Assembly: GCF_020873875.1 (NCBI RefSeq)
Contig: NZ_JAHWGU010000001.1
Coordinates: forward strand, 248,001-312,000
DNA: 64,000 nt
Source: Actinoplanes sp. DH11
GTDB lineage: Bacteria; Actinomycetota; Actinomycetes; Mycobacteriales; Micromonosporaceae
Reading direction: 5' to 3'
In this document: piece by piece, positions 36,478-45,706 of the stretch
Numbering within the stretch: the stretch's first letter is position 1
How the letters are laid out: each line of letters starts with the position of its first letter
Notes under the pieces: model-generated
What the model saw: only the letters and a program-made list of their open reading frames with translations
Databases searched by the model: none
Told to the model about the DNA's origin: nothing
Position numbers and translations under genes: made by a program

Positions 36478-39400
36478 CCTGCTCCGTGTGCGGGACCGTC
36501 GCGGTGCCCGGCGCCCGCTTCTGCCACCACTGCGGTGCGGCGCTGCCCGATGTCGCGCTGCCCGAGGCGTCGTCGTTGCCGGCCGCCGAGCGCCGGATCG
36601 TCACCGTGCTCTTCGGCGACCTCTCCGACTTCACCTCCTGGTCGGAGGATGTCGACCCGGAGCGGGTCGGCGCGGTGACCGACCGGGTGCTGGCCGCGCT
36701 GGCCGGCGCGGTGAAGACGTTCGGCGGGCACGTGGACAAGCTGACCGGCGACGGGATCATGGCGGTCTTCGGTGCGCCGGTCGCCCACGAGGACGACGCT
36801 GAGCGTGCCGTCCGCGCCGCCCTGAGCATGCAGCGCGCGGTCCGCCGGGTGCTCGACGACGAGCGCGGCGGCGGCGCGCCGCTCGGCCTGCGCATCGGCC
36901 TCAACACCGGCGAGGTCGTCGCCGGCATGCAGGCCCGCATCGAATACACGGTCATCGGCGACACGGTGAACACCGCCGCCCGGCTGGCCGACGCGGCAGC
37001 GGTCGGCGCGGTCTACGCCGGCGAACGGACCAGCGGCGGCACCCGGCACGTCGCCTCGTGGCGTCAGCTGCGGCCGCTGCGGCTCAAGGGCAAGCGGGAG
37101 CCGGTGCCGACCTACGAGCTGCTCGGTCTGCACGACGCGCCGGGCACCCGGTCCGGCCTCGGTGACGAGGCACCGTTCGTGGGCCGCGAGATCGAGCTGG
37201 GCCGAGTTTCCAGCCGGCTCGCCGAGGCGATCGACTCCGGCAGCCCGCGGATCATGGTGATGACCGCCGAGGCCGGCATCGGCAAGTCCCGGTTCGCCGG
37301 TGAGGTGAAACGGCTCGCCGCCGGTTACGAGGGGGGCACCGGGGCCTATTCCGGGCACGGCGCCCGAGTGTTGCGGGTGCGCTGCCGGGCGTTCGGTGAG
37401 CGCCGCCGGTTCGCGCCCCTGGCCGACCTGGTCCGCAAGGCCGGTGGTCTGCCCAAGGACGTCACCGCCACGGTCGGCCGGCAGGTCGTCGAGGAGCGCC
37501 TGCGTAAACTGGCCGGCCGGCTCGGCGCGCAGTTCGACACCGACCGGCTGCTGGCCCTGCTGGGATACGGCGAGGCGCCGGCGAACCCGGGCGGCCCGAC
37601 CGCGCCCGCCGACTGGCCGCCGAGCGCGAAACGGGTCGACGCCGAGGCCATCTCGATCGCGGTCGCCGACGTGCTCAACGCGCTCGCCGCGGAGGCGCCG
37701 CTCGTGGTGATCATCGACGACCTGCACGACGCCACCGCCACCACCGTCGACGCGATCGGCGGCACGCTGTCCCAGCTCGACGGGCCGACGGTGGTGCTGC
37801 TGCTGGGCCGCCCGGAGCTGGTGCGCACCGCCGGGGTGATGACCCGGCTCGCCGACGCCGAGGTGCACACCCTGCCACCGCTGCGCGGCGCCGACGCGTC
37901 GCGACTGCTCACGTCGTACCTGAACGGCGGCAAACTGCCCCAGGCGGACACCGACCGGCTGCTCGCCACCGCGCAGGGCAACCCGTTCTACCTGGCCGAG
38001 ATGGTCACCCTGCTGCTGGAGCGGGGTGTGCTCGCCCCGGCCGTCGGCGCCAACGCGGTCGGGCGCTGGCACCTCGCCGCCGGTTCGCTGGACAGTCAGC
38101 TGCTCTCCCGGGACCTGGCCGCGGTGCTCGCCGCCCGCATCGACGCGTTGTCGCCCGAGCCGCGGGCCGTGCTGCGGGACGCGTCGGTCGCCGGGACCAC
38201 GGTGCCCAGCGGGGTGCTGGAGGCGCTGCAGGAACGACGGGCGGCCGAGTCGCGGCCCGGTGCGGTCGCCTCGGTCGAGCTCGAGCGGACCATCGACGAG
38301 CTGCTGCAACGCCGGATGCTGCACCGGTCGCGCGGCGGCGGATACCAGTTCACCACCCCGCTGATGCGTGAGGCCGCCTACGCCGGGATCGGCAAGGCCG
38401 ACCTGGCCGAGCGGCACGCCTACCTGGCGAGCTGGGCGGCGCCGGAGACGGTCCGGCAGCCCGGCCACGACGGCGCGGTCCGGCTGAACCTGACCGACAA
38501 CGAGCGGGACGCGTTCATCGCCACCCACGCCGAGTGCGCGGTCGAGCTGGCCGACCAGGTGCGGCTGCGGCCCGACGCGACAGCCCGCGAGGTGGCCCCG
38601 CTGGGTGTCGCCGCGCTCGGCCGGATGGCCCGCCGCGCGCTGGCGAACATCGAACCGGCCGCCGCCATCGAGTACGCGGAACGCGCGTCCGCCCTGGTCA
38701 AGGACGGCCTCGCGCTGGCCGACCAGCTGGTGCACGCCCGCGCGCTGCTGCGCCTGGGCCGGGCCGACGACGCCCTGGCCGCCGGCAAGAAGATCACCGA
38801 GGCGGCGGCTGACGAACCGCTCTGCCGTGCCGAAGGACTGATCCTGGTCGGCCGGGCACACGAGGCCCTCGGCGACACCGGCAGCGCCGTGGCGTCGTGG
38901 CAGGAGGCGCTCGAGGTGGCGACCGAGGCGCAGCTGCTGCCGGAACGAGCGAACGCGATGCGCCGGCTCGGCATGGCCGACTTCCTGGCCGGCAAGCTGA
39001 GCCAGGCCAGCAGCCGGTTCGCGGCCGCCTACCAGGTCACGCTCGCCGCCGGCGACCGGCACGGGCAGGCCTGGGCGTTGCAGAACCTGGCCTGGGTGAC
39101 CACCACCCGAGGCGACTTCGCCGGCACCGACGCGGTGCTCGGCCGGGCGGCGCGACTCTTCGCCGAACTGGGTGACCAGGTCGGCCGGGCCTGGTTGCGC
39201 GGCACCACGGCGTTCGCCCGGCTGCTCGCCGGCCGGCTCCAGGAGGCCCGCCGGCTGGCCCGGATCTTCCTGCCTTTCGGTGACCGGGTCGGGGAGGGCT
39301 GGGCGGTCGGCACGCTGCGGGTCGTCGAGGCGTACGCGGCGGCCGAGCTCGGCGACCTCGGGGCGGCCGACGGGCAGGCGCGCCGGGCGTACCGGGAGTT

Positions 39401-40112
39401 CAACGAGGTGTCCGACGACTGGGGCCGCGGGCTGGCACTGGTGGTCCGGGGCGCGATCGCCCGCGGGCTCGGCGAGCTCGACCATGCCAGTGACCTGCTC
39501 AGCGACGCGCTGGCGTACGCGGACCGCACCGGGCACCCGCTGCTGCTCGGGATGGCCGGCACACTGCACGGGTTCGTCGCGCTGCAGCGGGGTGACCTGG
39601 CGACCGCCGAGGCCGACGCGCAGCGGGTGATGGTCGCGGTCGAGCCGCACAACCCGCTCGCCCCGGCCCAGGTCGGCCCCCGGGTGCTGCTGGCCGAGGC
39701 GCGGACCCGGGCCGGTGACGCGCGGACCGCCATCGGGCTGCTGGCGCCGATCGCGAGTGACACGTCGACGCCGTCGCTGCTCTTCTCGCGGCGGCACGCG
39801 CTTGCGGCGTACGCGTCGGCGCTCCTTGCCGAAGGCCGGGTCGAGTCCGCCCTGACGTGGATCGAGCGGGCTCGCGAGGTGCCCGCGGAGGACGTGCGCA
39901 GCGGAGTGCTGGCGGCCATGGTGCGTGCCCGGGTGCTCGCCGCGGCCGAACGCTTCGACGAGGCGCGCGCGTCGGCCGACGAGGCGGTGCGGCTCGCCTG
40001 GTCCACCGAGCAGTCGAGTGAGCGCTCGGCGGCCGAGGAACTGCGCGACACACTGGCCCTGGCAGGTCTCGAACCGGAAACTGTCGCCTACGCGTCTGAC
40101 GTGCCTGGATGA
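36474..40112 (+). CDS. Class III adenylate cyclase fused to AAA ATPase and TPR-like repeats
   Basis: A 1212-residue regulator. An N-terminal zinc ribbon (CSVCGTVAVPGARFCHHCG) is followed by a cyclase domain (~38-215) with metal site FGDLSDFT, KLTGDGIMAVFG and catalytic VIGDTVNTAARLA (Asn and Arg present), so it looks active. Next is an AAA/STAND ATPase (P-loop AEAGIGKSRF, ~265; Walker B VVIIDDLHD). The last ~500 residues are Ala/Leu-rich helical repeats of TPR type. It probably makes cAMP in response to a bound ligand or partner. It is translationally coupled to the MBL gene and lies about 5 kb from crp. Confidence 0.9.
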   Translation: MTCSVCGTVAVPGARFCHHCGAALPDVALPEASSLPAAERRIVTVLFGDLSDFTSWSEDVDPERVGAVTDRVLAALAGAVKTFGGHVDKLTGDGIMAVFGAPVAHEDDAERAVRAALSMQRAVRRVLDDERGGGAPLGLRIGLNTGEVVAGMQARIEYTVIGDTVNTAARLADAAAVGAVYAGERTSGGTRHVASWRQLRPLRLKGKREPVPTYELLGLHDAPGTRSGLGDEAPFVGREIELGRVSSRLAEAIDSGSPRIMVMTAEAGIGKSRFAGEVKRLAAGYEGGTGAYSGHGARVLRVRCRAFGERRRFAPLADLVRKAGGLPKDVTATVGRQVVEERLRKLAGRLGAQFDTDRLLALLGYGEAPANPGGPTAPADWPPSAKRVDAEAISIAVADVLNALAAEAPLVVIIDDLHDATATTVDAIGGTLSQLDGPTVVLLLGRPELVRTAGVMTRLADAEVHTLPPLRGADASRLLTSYLNGGKLPQADTDRLLATAQGNPFYLAEMVTLLLERGVLAPAVGANAVGRWHLAAGSLDSQLLSRDLAAVLAARIDALSPEPRAVLRDASVAGTTVPSGVLEALQERRAAESRPGAVASVELERTIDELLQRRMLHRSRGGGYQFTTPLMREAAYAGIGKADLAERHAYLASWAAPETVRQPGHDGAVRLNLTDNERDAFIATHAECAVELADQVRLRPDATAREVAPLGVAALGRMARRALANIEPAAAIEYAERASALVKDGLALADQLVHARALLRLGRADDALAAGKKITEAAADEPLCRAEGLILVGRAHEALGDTGSAVASWQEALEVATEAQLLPERANAMRRLGMADFLAGKLSQASSRFAAAYQVTLAAGDRHGQAWALQNLAWVTTTRGDFAGTDAVLGRAARLFAELGDQVGRAWLRGTTAFARLLAGRLQEARRLARIFLPFGDRVGEGWAVGTLRVVEAYAAAELGDLGAADGQARRAYREFNEVSDDWGRGLALVVRGAIARGLGELDHASDLLSDALAYADRTGHPLLLGMAGTLHGFVALQRGDLATAEADAQRVMVAVEPHNPLAPAQVGPRVLLAEARTRAGDARTAIGLLAPIASDTSTPSLLFSRRHALAAYASALLAEGRVESALTWIERAREVPAEDVRSGVLAAMVRARVLAAAERFDEARASADEAVRLAWSTEQSSERSAAEELRDTLALAGLEPETVAYASDVPG

Positions 40113-40143
40113 TCTTCCGGCGGCCTGGCGTATTTTCTATTCC

Positions 40144-41130
40144 GTGACGGAGACTCCGCCTGGCGCCCTGCCCGTACCCTATGTGCCGGGAATGTCCGGA
40201 TTGTCGGTCATGGCCCGCGGGGGGTACGCCACCGTGTACCGGGCCACCCAGGACTCGGTGGGCCGCGAAGTCGCCATCAAGATGGAGAACCGCACCCTCG
40301 ACAACGCCCGTGACCAGGCCCGCTTCCTTCGCGAGGCGCGCGCGGCCGGCCGCATGTCGTCGCACCCGCACGTCGTCGACCTGTTCGACGTCGGCGTCAC
40401 CGTCGACCAGCACCCCTACTTGATCATGGAGCTCTGCGACGGGTCGTACCTCGACCGGATGCGTGTCTCCCCGCTCACCCCCGCCGAGGCCCGCGACGTC
40501 GGCATCAAGATCGCTGACGCGCTGGTGCACTCACACGCCAACGGTGTCCTGCACCGTGACGTGAAACCGGCCAACATCCTCTACTCCCAGTTCAACTCCG
40601 CGGTCCTCGCCGACTTCGGTCTCGCCGTCCTCGGCGAGATGCGCGACTCCTCGGTCACCCTCGAAGTGCTGACCCCGGCGTACGCCCCGCCCGAGATGTT
40701 CCGCCACGAGAACCCCTCCGGCGCCGCCGACGTCTACGCGCTCTGCGCCACCCTCTACGCCGTCATGAACGGCCGGCCACCCCGCTGGGCCACCGACCGC
40801 AGTCCGAGTCTGATCACCCTGATGGATCTCTTCAACCAGCCGCTGCCGGACATCCCCGGGGTGCCGCGGACGCTCACCGAGATCCTGCGGTACGGGATGG
40901 CGAACGATCCGGGGTCGCGGCCCTCCGCCGAGCACCTGCGGGACCTGCTGAACAACCTGCAGCTCGACCCGAACCTGCCGCAGCCGCCGCCGGCGGTCTA
41001 CCGGTCCACGCAGAACTTCGTGCCGCCGCGGCCGCGGCCGATCGTGCCGAACACGCCCACGCGCGAGGACGAGACGCCGACGGTCCACCAGAGTGGCCGC
41101 AAGGGATTCTTCAGCCGCTGGTTCAGCTGA
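40144..41130 (+). CDS. Soluble Ser/Thr protein kinase
   Basis: A 328-residue Hanks-type kinase without a TM segment: nucleotide loop MARGGYATVYRA (first Gly of the usual GxGxxG is Ala), VAIK lysine, Glu in FLREARAAG, catalytic loop HRDVKPANIL, DFGLAV, and YAPPE. The C-terminus is a Pro-rich tail ending in a basic stretch, not the PASTA domains of PknB. It starts at GTG 40144, 31 bp after the cyclase, and its 3' end is part of a 29-bp tandem array. Confidence 0.93.
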   Translation: MTETPPGALPVPYVPGMSGLSVMARGGYATVYRATQDSVGREVAIKMENRTLDNARDQARFLREARAAGRMSSHPHVVDLFDVGVTVDQHPYLIMELCDGSYLDRMRVSPLTPAEARDVGIKIADALVHSHANGVLHRDVKPANILYSQFNSAVLADFGLAVLGEMRDSSVTLEVLTPAYAPPEMFRHENPSGAADVYALCATLYAVMNGRPPRWATDRSPSLITLMDLFNQPLPDIPGVPRTLTEILRYGMANDPGSRPSAEHLRDLLNNLQLDPNLPQPPPAVYRSTQNFVPPRPRPIVPNTPTREDETPTVHQSGRKGFFSRWFS

Positions 41131-41227
41131 GGCCGCCGGTCAGCCGCTGGTTCAGCTGAGGCCGCCGGTCAGCCGCTGGTTCAGCTGAGGCCGCCGGTCA
41201 GCCGCTGGTTCAGCTGAGGCCGCCGGT
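41112..41227 (+). repeat. Four exact copies of a 29-bp unit at the kinase 3' end
   Basis: Units at 41112-41140, 41141-41169, 41170-41198 and 41199-41227 each begin CAGCCGCTGGTTCAGCTGAG. The first unit carries the kinase's last codons and TGA; the others lie after it. The perfect identity points to recent slippage or unequal exchange. Confidence 0.95.
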
Positions 41228-41247
41228 CAGCTTCGGCGACCGGGCGG

Positions 41248-43254
41248 TCACTCCGGGTCCAGGACGGCCAGCAATTCGCCCGTGTCGACCTCGGTGCCGG
41301 GATGGACCGGCACCGACGAGACGACGCCGGCCGCAGGGGCGTGCACCGGGTGTTCCAGCTTCATCGCCTCCAGGGTCAGCAGCAGCTCGCCGGCGCGCAC
41401 CCGCTGGCCGGGAACGACCAGCACGCGGCGGACGGCGCCGGGCAGTGGGGCGATCAGGGAGCTCTCCGCCGACTCCGGTGCGGGCAGCGGGAAACGGGAG
41501 ATCTCACGGAGGGTCACCGAGCCCTCGGGGCTGTCCACATATGACACGTCACCGACGCGGTGCACGAGGACGGCGAGGCGGATGCCCTGCACGTTGAGCA
41601 CCACCCGGCCGGCGTCGGCGTGGACCACGACGATTGGGGGGTGTTCGTCGGAGACCGGGGCCTGACCGAGACCCGCCAGGTCGAGCTCTTCCGGGTCGAC
41701 GGCGCGGACCCACCAGCCGGCGAGTTCGCCCTGCCGGTTCATCCGGTACCCGACCTCGACCGGGCCGGTCGGGCCGTCGTAGACCGCGGTCTGCGAGCCG
41801 GAGGGCACGTTGCGCCAGCCGGACGGCAGCGAGTTCAGCACGGGGGCGGCGGCACGGCGGGCGGCCGCCCCGGCCAGGGCGGCGGCCAGGCAGGAGAGGC
41901 GGACCGCGTCGACCGAGGACAGCAGCGGGGCGAAGACCTCGGGGTGCCGGTCGAGGAACCCGGTGTCGACGGCGCCGGACCGGAACGAATGGTGGCGCAG
42001 CACCCGGACCAGCAGGTCACGGTTGGAGACCACGCCGTGCAGCTGAGCCCGGGCCAGCGCGGACGCCAGCATCCGGGCCGCCTCCTGCCGGCTCGGCGCC
42101 CAGGCGATCAACTTCGCCAGCATCGGGTCGTGGTGCATGCCGATCACCGAGCCGTCGGCGGCGCCGGCGTCCAGCCGGAGACCGGGCTGGGCCAGCGGGC
42201 GGAACGAACCGGCCACATCCGGTACGGCGAACCGGTGCAACGTGCCGGCGGCGGGCAACCAGGCGTAGGCCGGGTCCTCGGCGCAGATCCGCACCTCGAT
42301 GGCGTGCCCGCGGATCGGCGGCGGGCCCGGCATCGGCAGGCTGCCGCCCTCGGCGACCAGCAGCTGGAGGCGGACCAGGTCGTATCCGGACACGCACTCG
42401 GTGACCGCGTGGTCGGCCTGCAGGGTCGGGGTGAGCTCGACGAACCAGAACTTTCCGTCCCCGTCGAGCAGGAACTCCACGGCACCGGCGCCCACGTAGC
42501 CGAGGGCACGCACCACGACGATCGCGGCCCGGCAGAGGTCTTCGCGCAGCGCCGCGTCGACGGCCGGTGACGGCGTCTCCTCGACGATCTTCTGGTAGCG
42601 GCGCTGCACCGAGCACTCACGCTCGCCGAACGGGACCACCGAGCCCTGCGCGTCGGCGAGGATCGGCACCTCGATGTGGCGGGCGTTGCTGACGTACGGC
42701 TCGCAGAAGACGTCCCCGCCGACCTCGCGACGGGTCGACGCGACGGCCTCGGCCAGTGCGGCCGCGTCCCGGACGACCCGCATCCCGGTGCCGCCGGTGC
42801 CGGTCGCGGGTTTGATGAGCACCGGGAAACCGGGCACCGCGTCCGGGTCGGTGAAGGTGGGCAGCACCGGGACCCGCGCCTCGGCGACCAGGTTCTTCAT
42901 CTCGGGCTTCACGCTCAGGGCGCGCAGCGTCGCCGGCGCCGGGCCGACCCAGATCATCCCGGCCTCGACCACGGCGGTGGCGAAGTCCGGGTCCTCGGCG
43001 AGCACGCCGACCCCCGGGTGCACGGCGTTGGCGCCGGACCGCTGGGCGGCCGCGATAAGCGCCTCGGTACGCAGGTAGGTCGTGGCCGGGGTGTTCCCCG
43101 GCAGCTGAACGGCATAGTCCGCCTCGTCGACGTGCGGCGCCTCGGAGTCGATGTCGGAGTAGACGGCGACCGTCTCGATGCCGACCAGCCGGCAGGTGGC
43201 GAACACCCGGCGGGCGACCTCTCCACGGTCGGCCACCAGAAGTCGTCGAATCAC
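41248..43254 (-). CDS. Divergent biotin carboxylase / biotin carrier protein
   Basis: A 668-residue alpha-subunit-like protein: biotin carboxylase fold (RLLVADRGEVARRVF, ERECSVQRRYQKIVEE, HDPMLAKLIAW) plus a C-terminal biotinyl domain with LEAMKLEH (Lys ~631). Classical active-site patterns are changed. The ATP loop reads KPATGTGGTGMRV (usual GGGGGRGM-like), and the catalytic stretch reads ELTPTLQADH where active enzymes have EMNTRLQVEH, losing the Asn and Arg and swapping Glu for Asp. It may be inactive or have altered chemistry. It is downstream of, and on the same strand as, the carboxyltransferase. Confidence 0.88.
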   Translation of the reverse strand: MIRRLLVADRGEVARRVFATCRLVGIETVAVYSDIDSEAPHVDEADYAVQLPGNTPATTYLRTEALIAAAQRSGANAVHPGVGVLAEDPDFATAVVEAGMIWVGPAPATLRALSVKPEMKNLVAEARVPVLPTFTDPDAVPGFPVLIKPATGTGGTGMRVVRDAAALAEAVASTRREVGGDVFCEPYVSNARHIEVPILADAQGSVVPFGERECSVQRRYQKIVEETPSPAVDAALREDLCRAAIVVVRALGYVGAGAVEFLLDGDGKFWFVELTPTLQADHAVTECVSGYDLVRLQLLVAEGGSLPMPGPPPIRGHAIEVRICAEDPAYAWLPAAGTLHRFAVPDVAGSFRPLAQPGLRLDAGAADGSVIGMHHDPMLAKLIAWAPSRQEAARMLASALARAQLHGVVSNRDLLVRVLRHHSFRSGAVDTGFLDRHPEVFAPLLSSVDAVRLSCLAAALAGAAARRAAAPVLNSLPSGWRNVPSGSQTAVYDGPTGPVEVGYRMNRQGELAGWWVRAVDPEELDLAGLGQAPVSDEHPPIVVVHADAGRVVLNVQGIRLAVLVHRVGDVSYVDSPEGSVTLREISRFPLPAPESAESSLIAPLPGAVRRVLVVPGQRVRAGELLLTLEAMKLEHPVHAPAAGVVSSVPVHPGTEVDTGELLAVLDPE

Positions 43255-43265
43255 TGCACTACCTC

Positions 43266-44651
43266 TCAAGGTCGGAAAACGCCGACGTGTCCGGCACCCT
43301 CGACGGCGGCGCTGTGCACCGCGGAGAGGCAGAGGCCGAGGACCGTACGGGTGTCGCGGGGGTCGATGATGCCGTCGCCGGCGCAGATGCGGCCCTTCGC
43401 GGGCCAGCTGAAGGTGAAACGGGGTTCGCCGACGCGGTCCGGGGCGTGTTCGGCGACCGTGCCGACGGTGAGGACCAGGTGCGGCACGGTGGACCGGGAC
43501 GCGGCGTGGACAAGGGGGGCGTCGTGCCTGGTGTCGGGAGGTTCGCTGTCGTCGCGGCCCGGCGAGCCGGTGTGCCGCAGGAAGAGCAGCGGGGTGGCCG
43601 TCGCGTTGGCCAGGTGCAGGAAGTGCACGGCCTTCTGCGCCTCGGCGGCCGAGCAGGGGGTGCTCGGGGTGGCGACCACCCCGACCGGATATCCGTGCAG
43701 TTCCCCCCACCCGGCCAGCAGCGTGACGGCGTTCCCGGGCTTGAACTCGTCGAAGTCGCTGTCGTCGAGGATCCGGGCCAGCACCTCGCGCGGTTCGAAG
43801 CCGGCCGGTTCGGCGGCGGCCACGGTGAGCAGGTCCTCGGCGCTGTGGCGGGGCGGCAGGGGGTGCCGGGTACGCGGCGGCGGGCCCTGTTTGCGCCAGT
43901 TGAGCCGCCGCACGCACTGGCGGGCCAGCCGCAGCCCGTCGCGTTCGTCCTCGGCGAGCTGGTCGGCGGGGCCGGCGGGACCGGCCGGGACGACCGGGGT
44001 GGCGCGCACCTCGACACCGTTCGCCGAACTGCGTACCGGCTGCGGGTGGATGGTCAGCACCTTGGCATGCCCACGCACCATGATCGTGTAGTCCGACAGC
44101 GCCGGCAGGTACGCCGCGTCACCGGTGGTGAGCCCGAATGTCACACATACGGTCGGCACCCGTTCGGGGGTCAACCGGCTCAGTTCGCGGGCGATGCCGC
44201 CGTCCGGGGTGCCGGTCCCCGCCGACTCCACCAGGTTGACAAGCGGCAGGCGGTTGACCGAGGCGATCCGCGCGGCCCGGCGGATCTTTTTGGCGGTGTA
44301 CGGGTTGACCGCACCACCGTCCACGGTCGGGTCGTTGGCGATCACCACGCATTCGACGCCCTCGATGACGCCGACGCCGGTGACGACGCTCGCGCCGACC
44401 GGGTACTCGGAGCCCCAGGCCGCCGACGGCGCCAGTTCCAGGAAAGGACTGTCCTGGTCGAGCAGCATCTCGATGCGCTCGCGGGGCAGCAGTTTGCCCC
44501 GCGCGTGGTGCCGGGTCACCCACTTCTCGCCGCCGCCGGCGCGCGCCTCGTCGAGGGCGTCCTCCAGATCGGCGAGCAACTGGAGGGTGACGCTGCGACC
44601 CTCCAGGTAGGCGGGATCGCGCGGGTCCAGCGTGGTATCGAGCACGGTCAT
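43266..44651 (-). CDS. Divergent acyl-CoA carboxyltransferase (beta subunit-like)
   Basis: A 461-residue carboxyltransferase-like protein (usual ~510-540), starting with the family opening (HHARGKLLPRERIEMLLD; WGSEYPVGASVVTGVG). The second half is short: the GGAY-type oxyanion loop and M.GAKGAVEIL segment are not recognisable, though IDPRDTR.VLG near the end is kept. It precedes the biotin subunit by 11 nt, so the two form an operon. The substrate and activity are uncertain. Confidence 0.85.
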   Translation of the reverse strand: MTVLDTTLDPRDPAYLEGRSVTLQLLADLEDALDEARAGGGEKWVTRHHARGKLLPRERIEMLLDQDSPFLELAPSAAWGSEYPVGASVVTGVGVIEGVECVVIANDPTVDGGAVNPYTAKKIRRAARIASVNRLPLVNLVESAGTGTPDGGIARELSRLTPERVPTVCVTFGLTTGDAAYLPALSDYTIMVRGHAKVLTIHPQPVRSSANGVEVRATPVVPAGPAGPADQLAEDERDGLRLARQCVRRLNWRKQGPPPRTRHPLPPRHSAEDLLTVAAAEPAGFEPREVLARILDDSDFDEFKPGNAVTLLAGWGELHGYPVGVVATPSTPCSAAEAQKAVHFLHLANATATPLLFLRHTGSPGRDDSEPPDTRHDAPLVHAASRSTVPHLVLTVGTVAEHAPDRVGEPRFTFSWPAKGRICAGDGIIDPRDTRTVLGLCLSAVHSAAVEGAGHVGVFRP

Positions 44652-44784
44652 GCGGACACCCCGATGCCCGCTCCGCCCCTACCTGCGTCCAAAGCCGCGC
44701 CCTTCCCTGTCACGCCGGTGCCTCTCGGCCACCTCCGTAACGAGTGGCCTGGCGGGTGCGACACGGTGAAGCGGACACGGTGAA

Positions 44785-44808
44785 GGGGCTGCCCGCCAGG
44801 ACAGCCCC
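44785..44808 (-). terminator. crp terminator
   Basis: A GGGGCTG / CAGCCCC stem (7 bp, 10-nt loop) lies 14 nt past the crp stop on the minus strand. Confidence 0.6.
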
Positions 44809-44822
44809 GATCGGGAGAGGCG

Positions 44823-45500
44823 TCAGACGCGGGCGCGCCGCGCGAGGCGCTCCGGGTCCAGGATGATCACGCTCTTGCCGTCGAGCCGGAGCCACGCACG
44901 GGAGGCGAAGTCGGCGAGCGCCTTGTTCACCGTCTCCCGGGAAGCGCCGACCAGCTGGGCCAGCTCCTCCTGGGTGAGGTCGTGGGTGACCCGCAGCACG
45001 CCGCCGTCCCGGGTGCCGAACCGGCCGGCCATCTGCAGCAGGTTCTTCGCGACCCGGCCGGGCACGTCCGTGAAGATCAGGTCGGCGAGCGCGTCGTTGG
45101 TCCGCCGCAGCCGCCGGGCGAGCACGCGGAGCAGCTGCTCGGCGATCTCGGGCCGGTTGTTCAGCCACGGGCGCAGCGACGACTTCTTCAGCCGGGCCAG
45201 CCGGCTGTCGGTCACCGCGGTCGCCGTGGCCGTCCGCGGACCGGGGTCGAAGAGCGAGAGCTCACCCAGCATGTCCGACGGTCCCATGATCGAGACGAGG
45301 TTCTGCCGTCCGTCCGCAGCCCGGCGTCCGAGCTTGATCTTCCCGGACAGAACGATATACAGGCTGTCGCCGGCCTCGCCCTCGTTGAAGACCACGTCGC
45401 CCTTACGGACTTCGATCGTGTCCATCTCCTTGGCGAGCGCCTCTGCGGCTTCCGGGTCAACGCCCTGGAAGATTCCGCTGCGAGCCAGTACCTCATCCAT
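44823..45500 (-). CDS. crp: Crp/Fnr-family cAMP-responsive regulator
   Basis: A 225-residue protein beginning [14 protein letters not shown], the form of actinobacterial Crp/GlxR. The cyclic-nucleotide pocket reads [17 protein letters not shown], and the winged helix-turn-helix is [23 protein letters not shown] with the conserved Arg-Glu of the recognition helix. It is a global regulator in relatives. ATG 45500 follows GGAGGTGCGGCG; an upstream GTG-type extension lacks support. Its neighbour genes include a class III cyclase. Confidence 0.93.
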   Translation of the reverse strand: MDEVLARSGIFQGVDPEAAEALAKEMDTIEVRKGDVVFNEGEAGDSLYIVLSGKIKLGRRAADGRQNLVSIMGPSDMLGELSLFDPGPRTATATAVTDSRLARLKKSSLRPWLNNRPEIAEQLLRVLARRLRRTNDALADLIFTDVPGRVAKNLLQMAGRFGTRDGGVLRVTHDLTQEELAQLVGASRETVNKALADFASRAWLRLDGKSVIILDPERLARRARV

Positions 45501-45706
45501 CGCCGCACCTCCGAAAACGCGCAACGTCTGCGCTCGATCAGTCTAGGCGCACGCGGGCGGGAAACGGGCGGCCACCCCTTGATCCAGATACCGGACGGTA
45601 ACCAGATTCGCCGTGACCGCTGGTAATAAATCGTCGGTCCGGGCAGTTCAGGACAGGCCATTCGTCGGTCGATCCCGCTTGCCAGTCGACGGTATCGTCC
45701 CGGTCG

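Noticed and set aside
36363-39797. A 1144-codon minus-strand reading frame opposite the cyclase gene
   Set aside because: It mirrors the real gene's codon-position G/C pattern, has low-complexity Arg/Gly/Val composition and no domain; typical antisense shadow in high-GC DNA.
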